DNA of 11,504 nucleotides from Campylobacterales bacterium (GCA_013388565.1 JACAEZ010000135.1:1-11504), one strand, 5' to 3'; counted from the stretch's first letter, positions 1 to 7,061 are shown. Notes: generated by a model not told the origin, from the letters alone. A program made the numbers and translations.

Positions 1-689
1 ATATTGCTACTGCATTTTTACTTTCAAAATTTGTTCCAGATGAAAAACCACATTTTGACCCATCAACTGAAAAACCTGTAGAGATAAAAACTGGTGGTAA
101 AGTGATGATTTATTTAGGGGCATTCACAATTTTTAGTGCTGTTATATCTCATCAAGTTTTAGGCTTACCTGCGATGTGGGGTATGATGTTTGGTTTGACA
201 CTACTTCAGATGTATGCTTTTCTACTAAAAAGAAGGTACAATGAATATTTTGATATTTTCACAAGTATTAGAAAGATAGAAAATGACACTCTTCTATTTT
301 TCTTTGGTATATTATCTGCTGTTGGTGCTTTACACTTTTTAGGTTATTTGAGTGTTGCTGCAAAATTTTATGATATTGTTGGTTCTACTACTGCAAATAT
401 TGGTGTTGGGTTAATTTCAGCTGTTGTTGATAATGTACCTGTCATGAGTGCTGTTTTAAAAGCAAATCCAGATATGGGAGTTGACCAATGGTTGTTAGTA
501 ACCATGACTGCTGGTATTGGTGGTAGTTTGATAAGTTTTGGAAGTGCGGCTGGTGTTGGTGTTATGGGAAGGCTTAAAGGTATTTATACATTCATGGCAC
601 ACATAAAACTAGCTTGGACTGTAGCTGTTGGGTATGTAATTTCAATTACTATTTGGTATGTACAGTTTGAAGTTTTGGGTTTATATTAA
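1..689 (+). CDS. nhaD: Na+/H+ antiporter, NhaD family (3' part; 5' end outside window)
   Basis: The reading frame is open from the first base of the window (first whole codon at 3), so this is the C-terminal 228 residues of a longer protein. NhaD antiporters of the ion-transporter superfamily sit in the inner membrane and exchange Na+ (or Li+) for H+ in pH and salt homeostasis. The visible part has about five or six hydrophobic segments. The recognisable NhaD stretch is DNVPVMSAVLKANPDM, followed by a Gly/Ser-rich re-entrant-type segment (GIGGSLISFGSAAGVGVMG) and the YTFMAHIK block near the C-terminus. In this family the conserved Asp-Asn-Val-Pro element belongs to the ion-binding core. A GTG at 102 is an internal codon, because the frame continues upstream without a stop. 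The gene ends 16 nt before guaA on the same strand, so the two may be co-transcribed. The family call is firm; physiological ion specificity cannot be read from this fragment. Confidence 0.88.
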   Translation, partial: IATAFLLSKFVPDEKPHFDPSTEKPVEIKTGGKVMIYLGAFTIFSAVISHQVLGLPAMWGMMFGLTLLQMYAFLLKRRYNEYFDIFTSIRKIENDTLLFFFGILSAVGALHFLGYLSVAAKFYDIVGSTTANIGVGLISAVVDNVPVMSAVLKANPDMGVDQWLLVTMTAGIGGSLISFGSAAGVGVMGRLKGIYTFMAHIKLAWTVAVGYVISITIWYVQFEVLGLY

Positions 690-705
690 TTTTAAAGGTA
701 AGTAA

Positions 706-2241
706 ATGAAAAATGTTCCTATTATTGTTTTAGATTTTGGTTCGCAATATACACAACTTATTGCTAGAAGACTTAGAGAAGAGAAGGTTTATTGTGAAAT
801 TGTTCCATATAATGAACCGCTTAGCTCGATTTTAGATAAAAAACCGCAAGGTATCATTCTATCAGGTGGACCAGCATCTGTTTATGATGAAGATGCTTAT
901 AAAATTGATGAGAAAATTTTTGAGTTAGGTTTGCCAATTTTAGGGATTTGCTATGGTATGCAACTTATTGCTCACCATTTTGGCGGTGAGGTAGTTCCAG
1001 CAAATCATCATGAATATGGAAAAGCAATTTTAGAATTTGATGAAACTGTTTCTATTTTTAAAGATACAAAAAATGGTCAAATTGTTTGGATGAGTCATGC
1101 AGATAGAGTTGAACGGTTGCCAAATGGATTTAAAGGTATCGCAAAAAGTGAAAATTCTCCGTTTGCTGGTATTGCAAATATTGAAAAAAACATTTTTGCA
1201 TTTCAATTTCATCCTGAAGTGTCTCACTCTGAATGTGGTAGTCTGCTTTTACGGAATTTTGCAAAACTTTGTGGCTGTGAGACAACATGGAATATGGGTT
1301 CATTTGCAAAAGAGCAAATTGCAAAAATTAGAGAAAAAGTTGGCGATAGCAAAGTACTTTGTGCTGTGAGTGGTGGTGTTGATAGTTCTGTTGTAGCAGC
1401 ACTTCTTCATGAAGCAATCAAAGAAAAATTGGTGGCAATTTTTATAGATACAGGACTGCTTAGAGCAAATGAGCGAGAAAAAGTGGAAAATATGTTTAAG
1501 CATAATTTAAAAATTCCACTTATTACAGTTGATGCAAAAGAGATTTATCTTTCAAGATTAAAAGGTGTTATCGACCCAGAACAAAAACGAAAAATCATCG
1601 GACACTTGTTTATAGAACTGTTCGAACAAGAGGCTAAAAAACATGATGGTATAAATTTTCTAGCTCAAGGTACACTTTATCCAGATGTTATCGAGTCTGT
1701 ATCAGTTAAAGGTCCTAGTAAAACTATAAAATCTCACCACAATGTAGGTGGTTTGCCTGATTGGATGAAATTTGAGTTGATTGAACCTTTAAGAGAGTTA
1801 TTTAAAGATGAAGTTAGAAAGTTGGGAGTTGAGTTAGGCTTACCAAAAGATATGGTTTATAGACATCCATTCCCAGGTCCAGGACTTGCTATTAGAATAA
1901 TGGGTGAAGTGAATGAAGATGATTTAAATCTACTTAGAAAAGCTGATGTTATCATGCTTGATGAGCTTAAAGCTAGTGGGTATTATGACAAAACATGGCA
2001 ATCATTTACAGTGCTTTTAAATGTAAAAAGTGTCGGTGTCATGGGTGATAATAGAACTTATGATAATACAGTTTGTGTAAGAGTCGTTGAGAGTGTTGAT
2101 GGCATGACGGCTACATTTGCACATTTACCTCATGAACTGCTTGAGAGAATTAGTTCAAGAATTATAAATGAAGTTGATGTAATAAATAGAGTTGTGTATG
2201 ACATTTCATCAAAACCACCTGCTACTATTGAGTGGGAGTAA
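706..2241 (+). CDS. guaA: GMP synthase (glutamine-hydrolysing)
   Basis: This cytoplasmic enzyme converts XMP to GMP using ATP and ammonia released from glutamine, the last step of de novo guanine nucleotide synthesis. At 511 aa it is full length for a single-chain GuaA. Residues 1-190 form the class I glutamine amidotransferase domain, with the nucleophile Cys82 in GICYGMQ and the partner residues His169 and Glu171 in FQFHPEV. The ATP-pyrophosphatase domain follows, with its P-loop SGGVDSS at 222-228. The C-terminal dimerisation and XMP-binding domain contains [12 protein letters not shown] and ends in the typical IEWE. The ATG at 706 is preceded by AAAGGTAAG at a reasonable distance and the N-terminus starts right at the conserved DFGSQY block, so the start is secure. 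It lies between nhaD and hemD with short gaps, consistent with one transcript. No guanine riboswitch or separate promoter is visible in the 16 nt upstream. Confidence 0.97.
   Translation: MKNVPIIVLDFGSQYTQLIARRLREEKVYCEIVPYNEPLSSILDKKPQGIILSGGPASVYDEDAYKIDEKIFELGLPILGICYGMQLIAHHFGGEVVPANHHEYGKAILEFDETVSIFKDTKNGQIVWMSHADRVERLPNGFKGIAKSENSPFAGIANIEKNIFAFQFHPEVSHSECGSLLLRNFAKLCGCETTWNMGSFAKEQIAKIREKVGDSKVLCAVSGGVDSSVVAALLHEAIKEKLVAIFIDTGLLRANEREKVENMFKHNLKIPLITVDAKEIYLSRLKGVIDPEQKRKIIGHLFIELFEQEAKKHDGINFLAQGTLYPDVIESVSVKGPSKTIKSHHNVGGLPDWMKFELIEPLRELFKDEVRKLGVELGLPKDMVYRHPFPGPGLAIRIMGEVNEDDLNLLRKADVIMLDELKASGYYDKTWQSFTVLLNVKSVGVMGDNRTYDNTVCVRVVESVDGMTATFAHLPHELLERISSRIINEVDVINRVVYDISSKPPATIEWE
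2234..2238 (+). promoter_or_regulatory. Ribosome binding site for the proposed ATA start of hemD
   Basis: GGGAG at 2234-2238 lies in the last codons of guaA, six bases before the ATA at 2245. That is near-ideal Shine-Dalgarno spacing, and it is the main sequence evidence that hemD translation begins at the ATA even though the codon is non-canonical. The guaA stop codon (2239-2241) falls between the two, so terminating ribosomes could also re-initiate here. Confidence 0.5.
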
Positions 2242-2244
2242 AAA

Positions 2245-2868
2245 ATAGAAATTTTTGTTTTAAATGATAGGAGGTATGAAAATGCAAAAAATCTTCCTAT
2301 CATTGAGATAGAGTTTTTAGATGTAGAGATTGATTTTGAGAGGGTTGATATTATTATTTTTACCTCTCAAAACAGTGTAAAATCCCTTCAAAAATATCTT
2401 CAAAAATGGCAACACATTCCAGCATTAGCCGTTGGTGAAGCTACAAAAGAGTGTTTAATCAAGTTACATGCAAATGTTATAAATTTTGACAATAGCTTTT
2501 ATGGTGATGATTTGGTTTTAAATAGTTTTGAGTTGCTTAAAAATAAAAATATCCTCTACCCACGAGCTAAAAAAGTATCTTCAAATATCTCAACAATTTT
2601 AAAAAGTTTTGATTTAATAGAAGTTATTGTTTATCAAACAATCTGTAAAAAAATAGAACAAAAAGAGATAAAAAATTCAAAAATCATCTTTTCATCTCCA
2701 TCAACAGTAGAGTGCTTTTTTAAAAATTTTAGCTTTGATAGTAGCAATGTCGCTATATCTATTGGTAAAAAAACATCTAACAGTTTGAAAAAATATTTAA
2801 ATGATTTTAAAGAGTATGAGTATTTGACAATTCAAGAGATTATTGAATTGGAAAAAAGTTTTTTATAA
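2245..2868 (+). CDS. hemD: Uroporphyrinogen-III synthase (apparent ATA start)
   Basis: HemD closes and isomerises hydroxymethylbilane to uroporphyrinogen III, the branch point to haem and sirohaem; it is cytosolic. The frame encodes 207 aa from 2245, a normal HemD length. The two-lobed fold is recognisable from an N-terminal strand (IEIFVLND), NLPIIEIEF, then IIIFTSQNSVKSL, ALAVGEATKECL, GDDLVLNSFELL, NILYPRAKKVSSNI, VIVYQT, IIFSSPSTVECFF and VAISIGKKTSNSL. The oddity is the start. The frame is open back to the guaA stop (2239-2241), yet no ATG, GTG or TTG occurs in it before a TTG at 2512. Starting there would delete about 89 residues, including most of the first lobe. The ATA at 2245 aligns with the expected N-terminus and has a well-spaced GGGAG upstream. 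Near-cognate initiation, a G-to-A change in an original ATG, or a sequence error could each explain this. Function is confident; start is inferred. Confidence 0.85.
   Translation: MEIFVLNDRRYENAKNLPIIEIEFLDVEIDFERVDIIIFTSQNSVKSLQKYLQKWQHIPALAVGEATKECLIKLHANVINFDNSFYGDDLVLNSFELLKNKNILYPRAKKVSSNISTILKSFDLIEVIVYQTICKKIEQKEIKNSKIIFSSPSTVECFFKNFSFDSSNVAISIGKKTSNSLKKYLNDFKEYEYLTIQEIIELEKSFL
2269..2311 (+). other. Consensus Shine-Dalgarno and 9-11-codon mini-ORF inside hemD, other frame
   Basis: AGGAGGT at 2269-2275 is the strongest anti-16S match seen in the window. It is followed by ATG codons at 2276 and 2282 in a frame different from hemD; that frame stops with TAG at 2309-2311. The ATG at 2282 has ideal spacing. 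It may be incidental, since AGG AGG encodes Arg9-Arg10 of HemD, or it may seed a leader-type peptide or a slip into the hemD frame at the A6 run 2286-2291. Translation of the mini-ORF is not shown. Confidence 0.35.
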
Positions 2869-2873
2869 ATTAA

Positions 2874-2901
2874 AACATAAATTTTAAACAAAATTTATGT
2901 T
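2874..2901. terminator. AT-rich hairpin between convergent genes, likely bidirectional terminator
   Basis: A perfect 12-bp inverted repeat: left arm 2874-2885 (AACATAAATTTT), loop 2886-2889 (AAAC), right arm 2890-2901. It starts 5 nt after the hemD stop and includes the stop codon of the oppositely oriented coiled-coil gene. On the - strand it is followed by a T-rich run (TTTTAATTTAT), so it looks more effective for the dxr-side operon. Only two G-C pairs occur in the stem, so thermal stability is modest. Confidence 0.55.
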
Positions 2902-3476
2902 GAGTGGTTAATACTCTCTTTTATATTTTGAGTTAATTTATCTATATTGTTTTCATTGATTGCTTGATTATAAATCAAACCACCTTTGTTGATATAATTT
3001 CTAAGTTTTTCCATTGTTGTTTTTAAATTTTCTATCTCTATATCTTTTGATTTGAGTGCATTTATCTCATCTTCAAGTTTTGAAAGTCTTCTGATTAATT
3101 CATCATTTTTTTGTCTAAGTCCTATAATCATCTCTACTGCATCTTGATAATTGTCTTGAAGTTCTTCTATTTTTTTCTCTTTTTGCAAAACAATCTCTTC
3201 TAAATGTTTATAGTTTTTATTCTCTTGTTCTATAGAGTTAAGCAAATCATTTTTTAATTTTTTGAGCCTATTTAACTCATCTTTTAAATCCATCTCTTTT
3301 GATTTTAATATTCCTATTTGAATATCTTTTTGAGATATTACGGATAGATACTCTGCATGAAGTTCGCTTAAAATAGCATCCATTTGCGATATGATGATAT
3401 TTTTTTTCTTATAAAGGTCGCTATTTACCCTTTCGATACTTTTTGAAATCTCTTCACTATTAGAAATATCACTCAT
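2895..3476 (-). CDS. Coiled-coil protein of unknown function
   Basis: I do not recognise this 193-aa protein. It has no signal peptide or membrane segment, so it is probably cytosolic. From about residue 10 to 160 it is nearly continuous charged heptad-like sequence rich in Lys, Glu, Leu, Ile and Asn (for example LKDELNRLKKLKNDLL and IGLRQKNDELIRRLSKLEDE), a long coiled coil. A short glycine-containing break (NKGGLIYNQAI) precedes a helical C-terminal tail. It is the last gene of the - strand operon. Its ATG at 3476 overlaps the dxr TGA stop by four bases (ATGA), which implies translational coupling and makes the start secure. The tail of the gene runs into the hairpin at 2874-2901. Position suggests a link to envelope or isoprenoid genes upstream, but coiled-coil composition gives no functional clue and similarity searches would be biased by it. 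Confidence 0.8.
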   Translation of the reverse strand: MSDISNSEEISKSIERVNSDLYKKKNIIISQMDAILSELHAEYLSVISQKDIQIGILKSKEMDLKDELNRLKKLKNDLLNSIEQENKNYKHLEEIVLQKEKKIEELQDNYQDAVEMIIGLRQKNDELIRRLSKLEDEINALKSKDIEIENLKTTMEKLRNYINKGGLIYNQAINENNIDKLTQNIKESINHST

Positions 3477-4546
3477 GATATTAATCCTTTTGTATATTTT
3501 CTAACTTCATCATCTATTAATTGTATTTCATGAATACTATTAAATGATATATTTTCAAACTCTCTTAAAGCTTTTTTTACTAAATTTGATATTTCTAAAA
3601 ATGGTATTTTTTCATTTAAGAAGTTATCAACTGCTATTTCATTTGAGGCATTTAAGACAAGACCCATTTGAGGATGTTTGATTATATAATCTTTAATCTC
3701 CCATAAAGGGTATCTTGTTGTCTCTATCTTTCTAAATTCTAAAGAGCCAACTTCTGCTAAATTTACATTTGGAACTATTTTTTCATTAAGCTTTTCAAAT
3801 ATTGCAAAAGCAATAGGCAGTTTCATGTCACAATTTGCAATGTGTGCAGTTGAACTACCATCTTGAAAATCAATAATTGCATGAATTATTGATTTTGTCT
3901 CTATCAAAGCATCTAAATTTTCTATTTTAAATAGCCAATATGCTTCCAATATCTCGTATAACTTGTTTGCCATAGTAGCACTATCTATTGTGATTTTTTT
4001 TCCCATACTCCAGTTTGGATGGTTGAGTGCCTCTTTTATTGATACATTTTTGAGTTTTTCTAAAGGTGTATCTCTAAAAGCACCACCACTTGCAGTAATT
4101 ATCATTTTTTCAATATTTTTGTTTTGGAGTAGATACCACAATCCAAAATGTTCACTATCTATTGGAAAAATTTTACTCTTATCAATTAATGAACCAGCTA
4201 CTACTAATGACTCTTTATTTGCTAATGCAACTTTTTTGTCTAATTTTATCGCCTCTATTGTTGGTATAAGACCATTAAAACCAACAATCGCATTTATAAC
4301 TATAGTGCTTTTTGATAGATTTAGTATCTCTAATATTCCATCAATACCGTAAAATATATTTTTATGATATATTTTTTTATCACTTTTTTGTGCTACACAT
4401 ACAAATTTTGGATTATGCTCTTTTATCTGTTCATTTAGCAAATCTATATTGTTTCCAGCCACTAATGCTTCAATCTCTATTTCAAATTTTTTGGCAATAT
4501 TTAAACTATTTACACCAATAGAACCTGTACTACCCAGCACTATCAT
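3473..4546 (-). CDS. dxr: 1-deoxy-D-xylulose 5-phosphate reductoisomerase
   Basis: Dxr (IspC) converts 1-deoxyxylulose 5-phosphate to 2-C-methylerythritol 4-phosphate using NADPH and a divalent metal, the first committed step of the MEP route to isoprenoids. The 357-aa protein opens directly with the nucleotide-binding loop GSTGSIG (residues 5-11). ALANKESLV lies at 107-115 and the metal ligands Asp130 and Glu132 are in PIDSEHFG. The substrate-closing loop with Trp179 is in HPNWSMGKKIT, and NK at 194-195 with Glu198 corresponds to Asn227, Lys228 and Glu231 of the E. coli enzyme. It is about 40 residues shorter than E. coli Dxr, which is usual for Campylobacterota. The ATG is four bases beyond the cdsA stop, with AGGT in the end of cdsA as a possible ribosome binding site. 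It also overlaps the next gene by four bases, so it sits in a coupled cdsA-dxr-coiled-coil arrangement. All key catalytic residues are present. Confidence 0.96.
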   Translation of the reverse strand: MIVLGSTGSIGVNSLNIAKKFEIEIEALVAGNNIDLLNEQIKEHNPKFVCVAQKSDKKIYHKNIFYGIDGILEILNLSKSTIVINAIVGFNGLIPTIEAIKLDKKVALANKESLVVAGSLIDKSKIFPIDSEHFGLWYLLQNKNIEKMIITASGGAFRDTPLEKLKNVSIKEALNHPNWSMGKKITIDSATMANKLYEILEAYWLFKIENLDALIETKSIIHAIIDFQDGSSTAHIANCDMKLPIAFAIFEKLNEKIVPNVNLAEVGSLEFRKIETTRYPLWEIKDYIIKHPQMGLVLNASNEIAVDNFLNEKIPFLEISNLVKKALREFENISFNSIHEIQLIDDEVRKYTKGLIS

Positions 4547-4550
4547 GAAT

Positions 4551-5309
4551 TTACCTAATCTCTAATAATATGTATAAGAAAACAACACCAAAAAGGTATC
4601 CATCAACTCTATCTAACACTCCACCATGTCCTGGTAAAATATTTCCACTATCTTTGACTTCAGCTTCTCTTTTGAGATAACTTTCAAAAAGGTCTCCAAA
4701 TACAGAAAAAATAGATACAAAAAGTGTAATTACAACAGAAGATATAACTCCAACATAAATAGAGCCAATTATAGTTCCAAATAGTGTTCCAAAAATAACT
4801 CCACCAATAACACCTTCTAAGGTTTTATTTGGAGATGATGGTGAAAATGGTGTTTTACCAAATTTTTTGCCTACAAAAAATGCACAAATATCAGTAAAAG
4901 CTACAGTTACAACAAGCCAAACAAGCGATATAACTCCATGATGTAAATATAATGAATATACCATAAGTATTGAAAATGATGGATATAAAAATGGATAGAG
5001 CAATTTTTGATTTAACTCTTTTGTATATGCTAAATATGAGATAGCACCAACACTTAAAAGTAAAATAATCTCATGAGGCTTATTTAAAAAATATGCAACT
5101 AACCAAATCAGTGTAGCACCAACATACAAATAATCATTTTTAATATCAAACAGTTTTAAACTTTCATGAAATGATAATAAAAATATTAAACCCAACACAC
5201 TCCAAATAACCATTTTATTGTTTATAATAAATATTGCACCAACAATAGCTACCAATAAAATAGCTGTTAAAAATCTATCTTTATATTTTGAAACTAATTC
5301 GTAAATCAT
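4551..5309 (-). CDS. cdsA: Phosphatidate cytidylyltransferase (CDP-diacylglycerol synthase)
   Basis: CdsA is an inner-membrane enzyme that makes CDP-diacylglycerol from phosphatidic acid and CTP, the precursor of phosphatidylethanolamine, phosphatidylglycerol and cardiolipin. The 252-aa sequence has about seven or eight hydrophobic segments. It carries the complete family signature at residues 210-236: Ser210, Lys213-Arg214, Lys219-Asp220, His228-Gly-Gly, then Asp233-Arg234 and Asp236. The earlier conserved block TDICAFFVGKKFGKTPFSPSSPNKT (139-163) is also typical. A strong ribosome binding site (AGGGAG on the - strand) lies just upstream of the ATG, inside the 9-nt gap after the small acidic gene, so the start is well supported. 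Pairing with dxr is common in bacteria, because lipid and undecaprenyl-precursor genes cluster. Nothing is missing or truncated. Confidence 0.96.
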   Translation of the reverse strand: MIYELVSKYKDRFLTAILLVAIVGAIFIINNKMVIWSVLGLIFLLSFHESLKLFDIKNDYLYVGATLIWLVAYFLNKPHEIILLLSVGAISYLAYTKELNQKLLYPFLYPSFSILMVYSLYLHHGVISLVWLVVTVAFTDICAFFVGKKFGKTPFSPSSPNKTLEGVIGGVIFGTLFGTIIGSIYVGVISSVVITLFVSIFSVFGDLFESYLKREAEVKDSGNILPGHGGVLDRVDGYLFGVVFLYILLEIR

Positions 5310-5318
5310 TAACTCCCT

Positions 5319-5642
5319 TTATGCTTTAATATCTAAAATAAGTGATTTTCTAAAATCTATAAAATATTGAATTTTTCTTTTTATCTCCTCTTCTTCTAAC
5401 TCTTCTTTTGATTTCTCTTTTTCTTGTTGTTGCTGATTTTTATGGCTATCTCTATCTGGATTTAACTCTTTTGTCTCTTCTGTAGCTCTTGTCTCTTCTA
5501 TCCCTTTCTCTTTTTCTTGAAGTGCTGTAATGTTAGCAGCAGATTGTAAATCAAATCTATTTTGAATATTTCCTATCTCATTCGCATTTATGTGCATATT
5601 TTGATTTATATAAATTTGATTTCCAACTGCACTAACACTCAT
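5319..5642 (-). CDS. Small acidic, charged protein of unknown function
   Basis: A 107-aa protein with no signal peptide or membrane helix. Residues 1-40 are Asn/Gln/Ile-rich (IYINQNMHINANEIGNIQNRF). Residues 42-90 are extremely hydrophilic, dominated by Glu, Lys and Gln with a QQQQ run and an EELEEEE run, and are probably disordered or helical. The C-terminus (IQYFIDFRKSLILDIKA) has a short amphipathic or hydrophobic helix. I believe Campylobacterota genomes carry similar small acidic proteins without assigned function, but that is from memory and I cannot name a family. The start lies two bases after the stop of the NFACT gene, and a good AAGGGAA ribosome binding site overlaps that stop, so the gene is almost certainly translated and coupled. 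Its place between a ribosome-rescue-type protein and cdsA is the only functional hint. Confidence 0.82.
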   Translation of the reverse strand: MSVSAVGNQIYINQNMHINANEIGNIQNRFDLQSAANITALQEKEKGIEETRATEETKELNPDRDSHKNQQQQEKEKSKEELEEEEIKRKIQYFIDFRKSLILDIKA

Positions 5643-5644
5643 GA

Positions 5645-6970
5645 TTATTCCCTTAAGATAGGTATAGTTTTATAATTTTGATAAAATACATTTGCTTCAC
5701 TTTGGATTTTAACAAATCTTCTGTGTGTATAATCGACAAGAAACGAACCTTTTTGACTTACACTAAATTCTACACAAAGTTTAGCTCCAAACTCTATCAC
5801 ATCTTGTGGCACATTTTGTTTATCTGTTTTTATTATCACATGGCTTGATGTTCTATCTTTTAAATGTAACCAAATATCAGAGGCTTTTGCATTTTCTAAA
5901 AGTCTAATATTTTCTTGTTTATTTCTACCGACTAAAATAGAGTAATCTTTATAGATAAATGTTTCAAAACTATCTCTATTTTTTTGCTGTTTTCTTATCT
6001 TTTTTGTTTCTGGAATATATAAACTAAGCTCATCTATAGATGTTGAATTTTCTATTAATGATAAATTTTTTTTAAAAAAATCTATTTTTTGTGTAAGATT
6101 TTCTCTCTCTATATGAATGCTAGAAGCTCTTTTTTTTAGTTTTTTTGATTGTAAAAACATCTTATTAATAGCTTCATGAACACTTTTTGCTGTAGGAATT
6201 TCTATTTCAACTAAATTATTTTCATAATCTTCAAGTAAAGCAGTTGTTTGATAGTTTTTCAGTTTATTTATATTTATTAAAAGTAAATTTGCTTTAAACT
6301 CCAAATCTTTGGAACTATTTAATAAATCATCTTCAAATTCTAAATTATTTAATATATTGTCATAATTTTTTATTTTTTTATTTATATTTATTAATGCTTG
6401 AGTTTTTAATCTATTTAAAGTTACTACACTTTTTTCTTCGTAAATTTTGTATAAATATTGATTAATATCATCTATCTCTTCAATATCTTCAACAAACTCT
6501 CTTTTAGGAATATCTTCAAGTTTTATTCCAACTTTTACCTCTCTAAAAGATTTTTCAATATCAATATGTCTAAGTGCTTCTAAAACAACCTCAAATTCAT
6601 CTAATATAATTACATTTGTATATTTACCTGTAAATTCAAATTGTAAAAATGTTTTTAAACTTTTATATGAAGAGCTACTATTTAACTCAAATCTTATTAC
6701 TTTATCACCATTTAATAAAAAAACTTTTTCAATTTTTGCATTTTGAACTCTTTTTTTTAAAATATTATCAAATGGTGCATTGTAAAATTTTTTTGTTAAA
6801 AACTCATCTTTTTTAAAGATATATGAGTTTTGTTTTGTCATGTCAAAGAAGAATATTTCACTTTTTGAAAACTCTATTTTGATTAAATTATCATCAACTC
6901 TATAGATATTTTTTATCTGTTCAAATTGTGATAACAGTTCTATAATTTTTTTTAAAACAAATAGTTTCAT
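5645..6970 (-). CDS. NFACT family protein, RqcH/Tae2-like (often annotated fibronectin-binding)
   Basis: NFACT proteins (bacterial RqcH, eukaryotic Rqc2/NEMF) bind obstructed 50S subunits carrying peptidyl-tRNA. In studied bacteria they recruit tRNA-Ala and add C-terminal alanine tails that mark the chain for proteolysis; 'fibronectin-binding protein' is an older name. Residues 1-150 look like NFACT-N, with the usual TG-x-x-x-N-VIILDE element near 114-125. About 180-310 is a charged coiled-coil middle region. The NFACT-R domain at about 335-441 is clear: YSILVGRNKQEN, then ASDIWLHLKDRTSSHVII. At 441 aa it is shorter than Bacillus RqcH (about 570 aa), in line with my recollection of Helicobacter and Campylobacter homologues. 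The Asp-Arg pair needed for tRNA recruitment in B. subtilis appears here as Asp89-Lys90. This is the first gene of the - strand operon. The ribosome binding site is weak (GGA about 9 nt upstream). Confidence 0.88.
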   Translation of the reverse strand: MKLFVLKKIIELLSQFEQIKNIYRVDDNLIKIEFSKSEIFFFDMTKQNSYIFKKDEFLTKKFYNAPFDNILKKRVQNAKIEKVFLLNGDKVIRFELNSSSSYKSLKTFLQFEFTGKYTNVIILDEFEVVLEALRHIDIEKSFREVKVGIKLEDIPKREFVEDIEEIDDINQYLYKIYEEKSVVTLNRLKTQALININKKIKNYDNILNNLEFEDDLLNSSKDLEFKANLLLININKLKNYQTTALLEDYENNLVEIEIPTAKSVHEAINKMFLQSKKLKKRASSIHIERENLTQKIDFFKKNLSLIENSTSIDELSLYIPETKKIRKQQKNRDSFETFIYKDYSILVGRNKQENIRLLENAKASDIWLHLKDRTSSHVIIKTDKQNVPQDVIEFGAKLCVEFSVSQKGSFLVDYTHRRFVKIQSEANVFYQNYKTIPILRE

Positions 6971-7006
6971 ATTGTGTCCATTTTACTAAAGTGAAAATTA
7001 ATTTGA

Positions 7007-7012
7007 TTTATA
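7007..7012 (-). promoter_or_regulatory. Candidate -10 element for the NFACT-dxr operon
   Basis: On the - strand positions 7012 to 7007 read TATAAA. This would put transcription initiation near 7000 and give a leader of about 30 nt before the NFACT ATG at 6970. No TTGACA-like -35 is present, which is normal for housekeeping promoters of Campylobacterota. A second possibility, TAAAAT at 6985-6980, would leave almost no leader and is less likely. Confidence 0.35.
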
Positions 7013-7014
7013 AT
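7009..7014 (+). promoter_or_regulatory. Candidate -10 element (TATAAT) for the chemoreceptor operon
   Basis: A perfect TATAAT lies 47 nt upstream of the chemoreceptor ATG, with no recognisable -35 element. Transcription would start near 7020, immediately before an inverted repeat at 7020-7037. It overlaps the opposite-strand -10 candidate by four bases, so the two promoters could compete for polymerase. Confidence 0.45.
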
Positions 7015-7019
7015 AACAT

Positions 7020-7037
7020 TTGATAACATTTTATCGA
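7020..7037. repeat. Palindrome in the divergent intergenic region
   Basis: TTGATAA at 7020-7026, a four-base spacer CATT, then TTATCGA at 7031-7037. The inner arms GATAA/TTATC match perfectly and the outer bases partly. ATAACATTT also occurs as a direct repeat at 7013-7021 and 7023-7031, ten bases apart, one helical turn. The position at the presumed transcription start fits an operator, but no regulator can be named. Confidence 0.3.
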
Positions 7038-7061
7038 ATATTACATATTGAAAGGATTAAA

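Noticed and set aside
2512-2868. A 118-aa protein starting at TTG 2512 as the true hemD product
   Set aside because: It would remove most of the first HemD lobe although the upstream codons encode clear HemD sequence in the same frame, and no ribosome binding site precedes this TTG.
3963-4352. 129-aa open frame on the + strand, antisense to dxr
   Set aside because: It mirrors well-conserved dxr codons, has no ribosome binding site and does not resemble a known protein; it is a shadow of the real gene.
6064-6080. T8-A7 homopolymer tract inside the NFACT gene as a phase-variation switch
   Set aside because: AT homopolymers of this length are expected in such AT-rich DNA and encode normal Phe-Phe-Lys-Lys here; there is no G/C tract of the kind used for phase variation in Campylobacterota, and the frame is intact.
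7020-7061. Start of the chemoreceptor at an upstream TTG, adding 14 residues
   Set aside because: No ribosome binding site, it lies at the likely transcription start, and the ATG at 7062 has a good AAAGGA.
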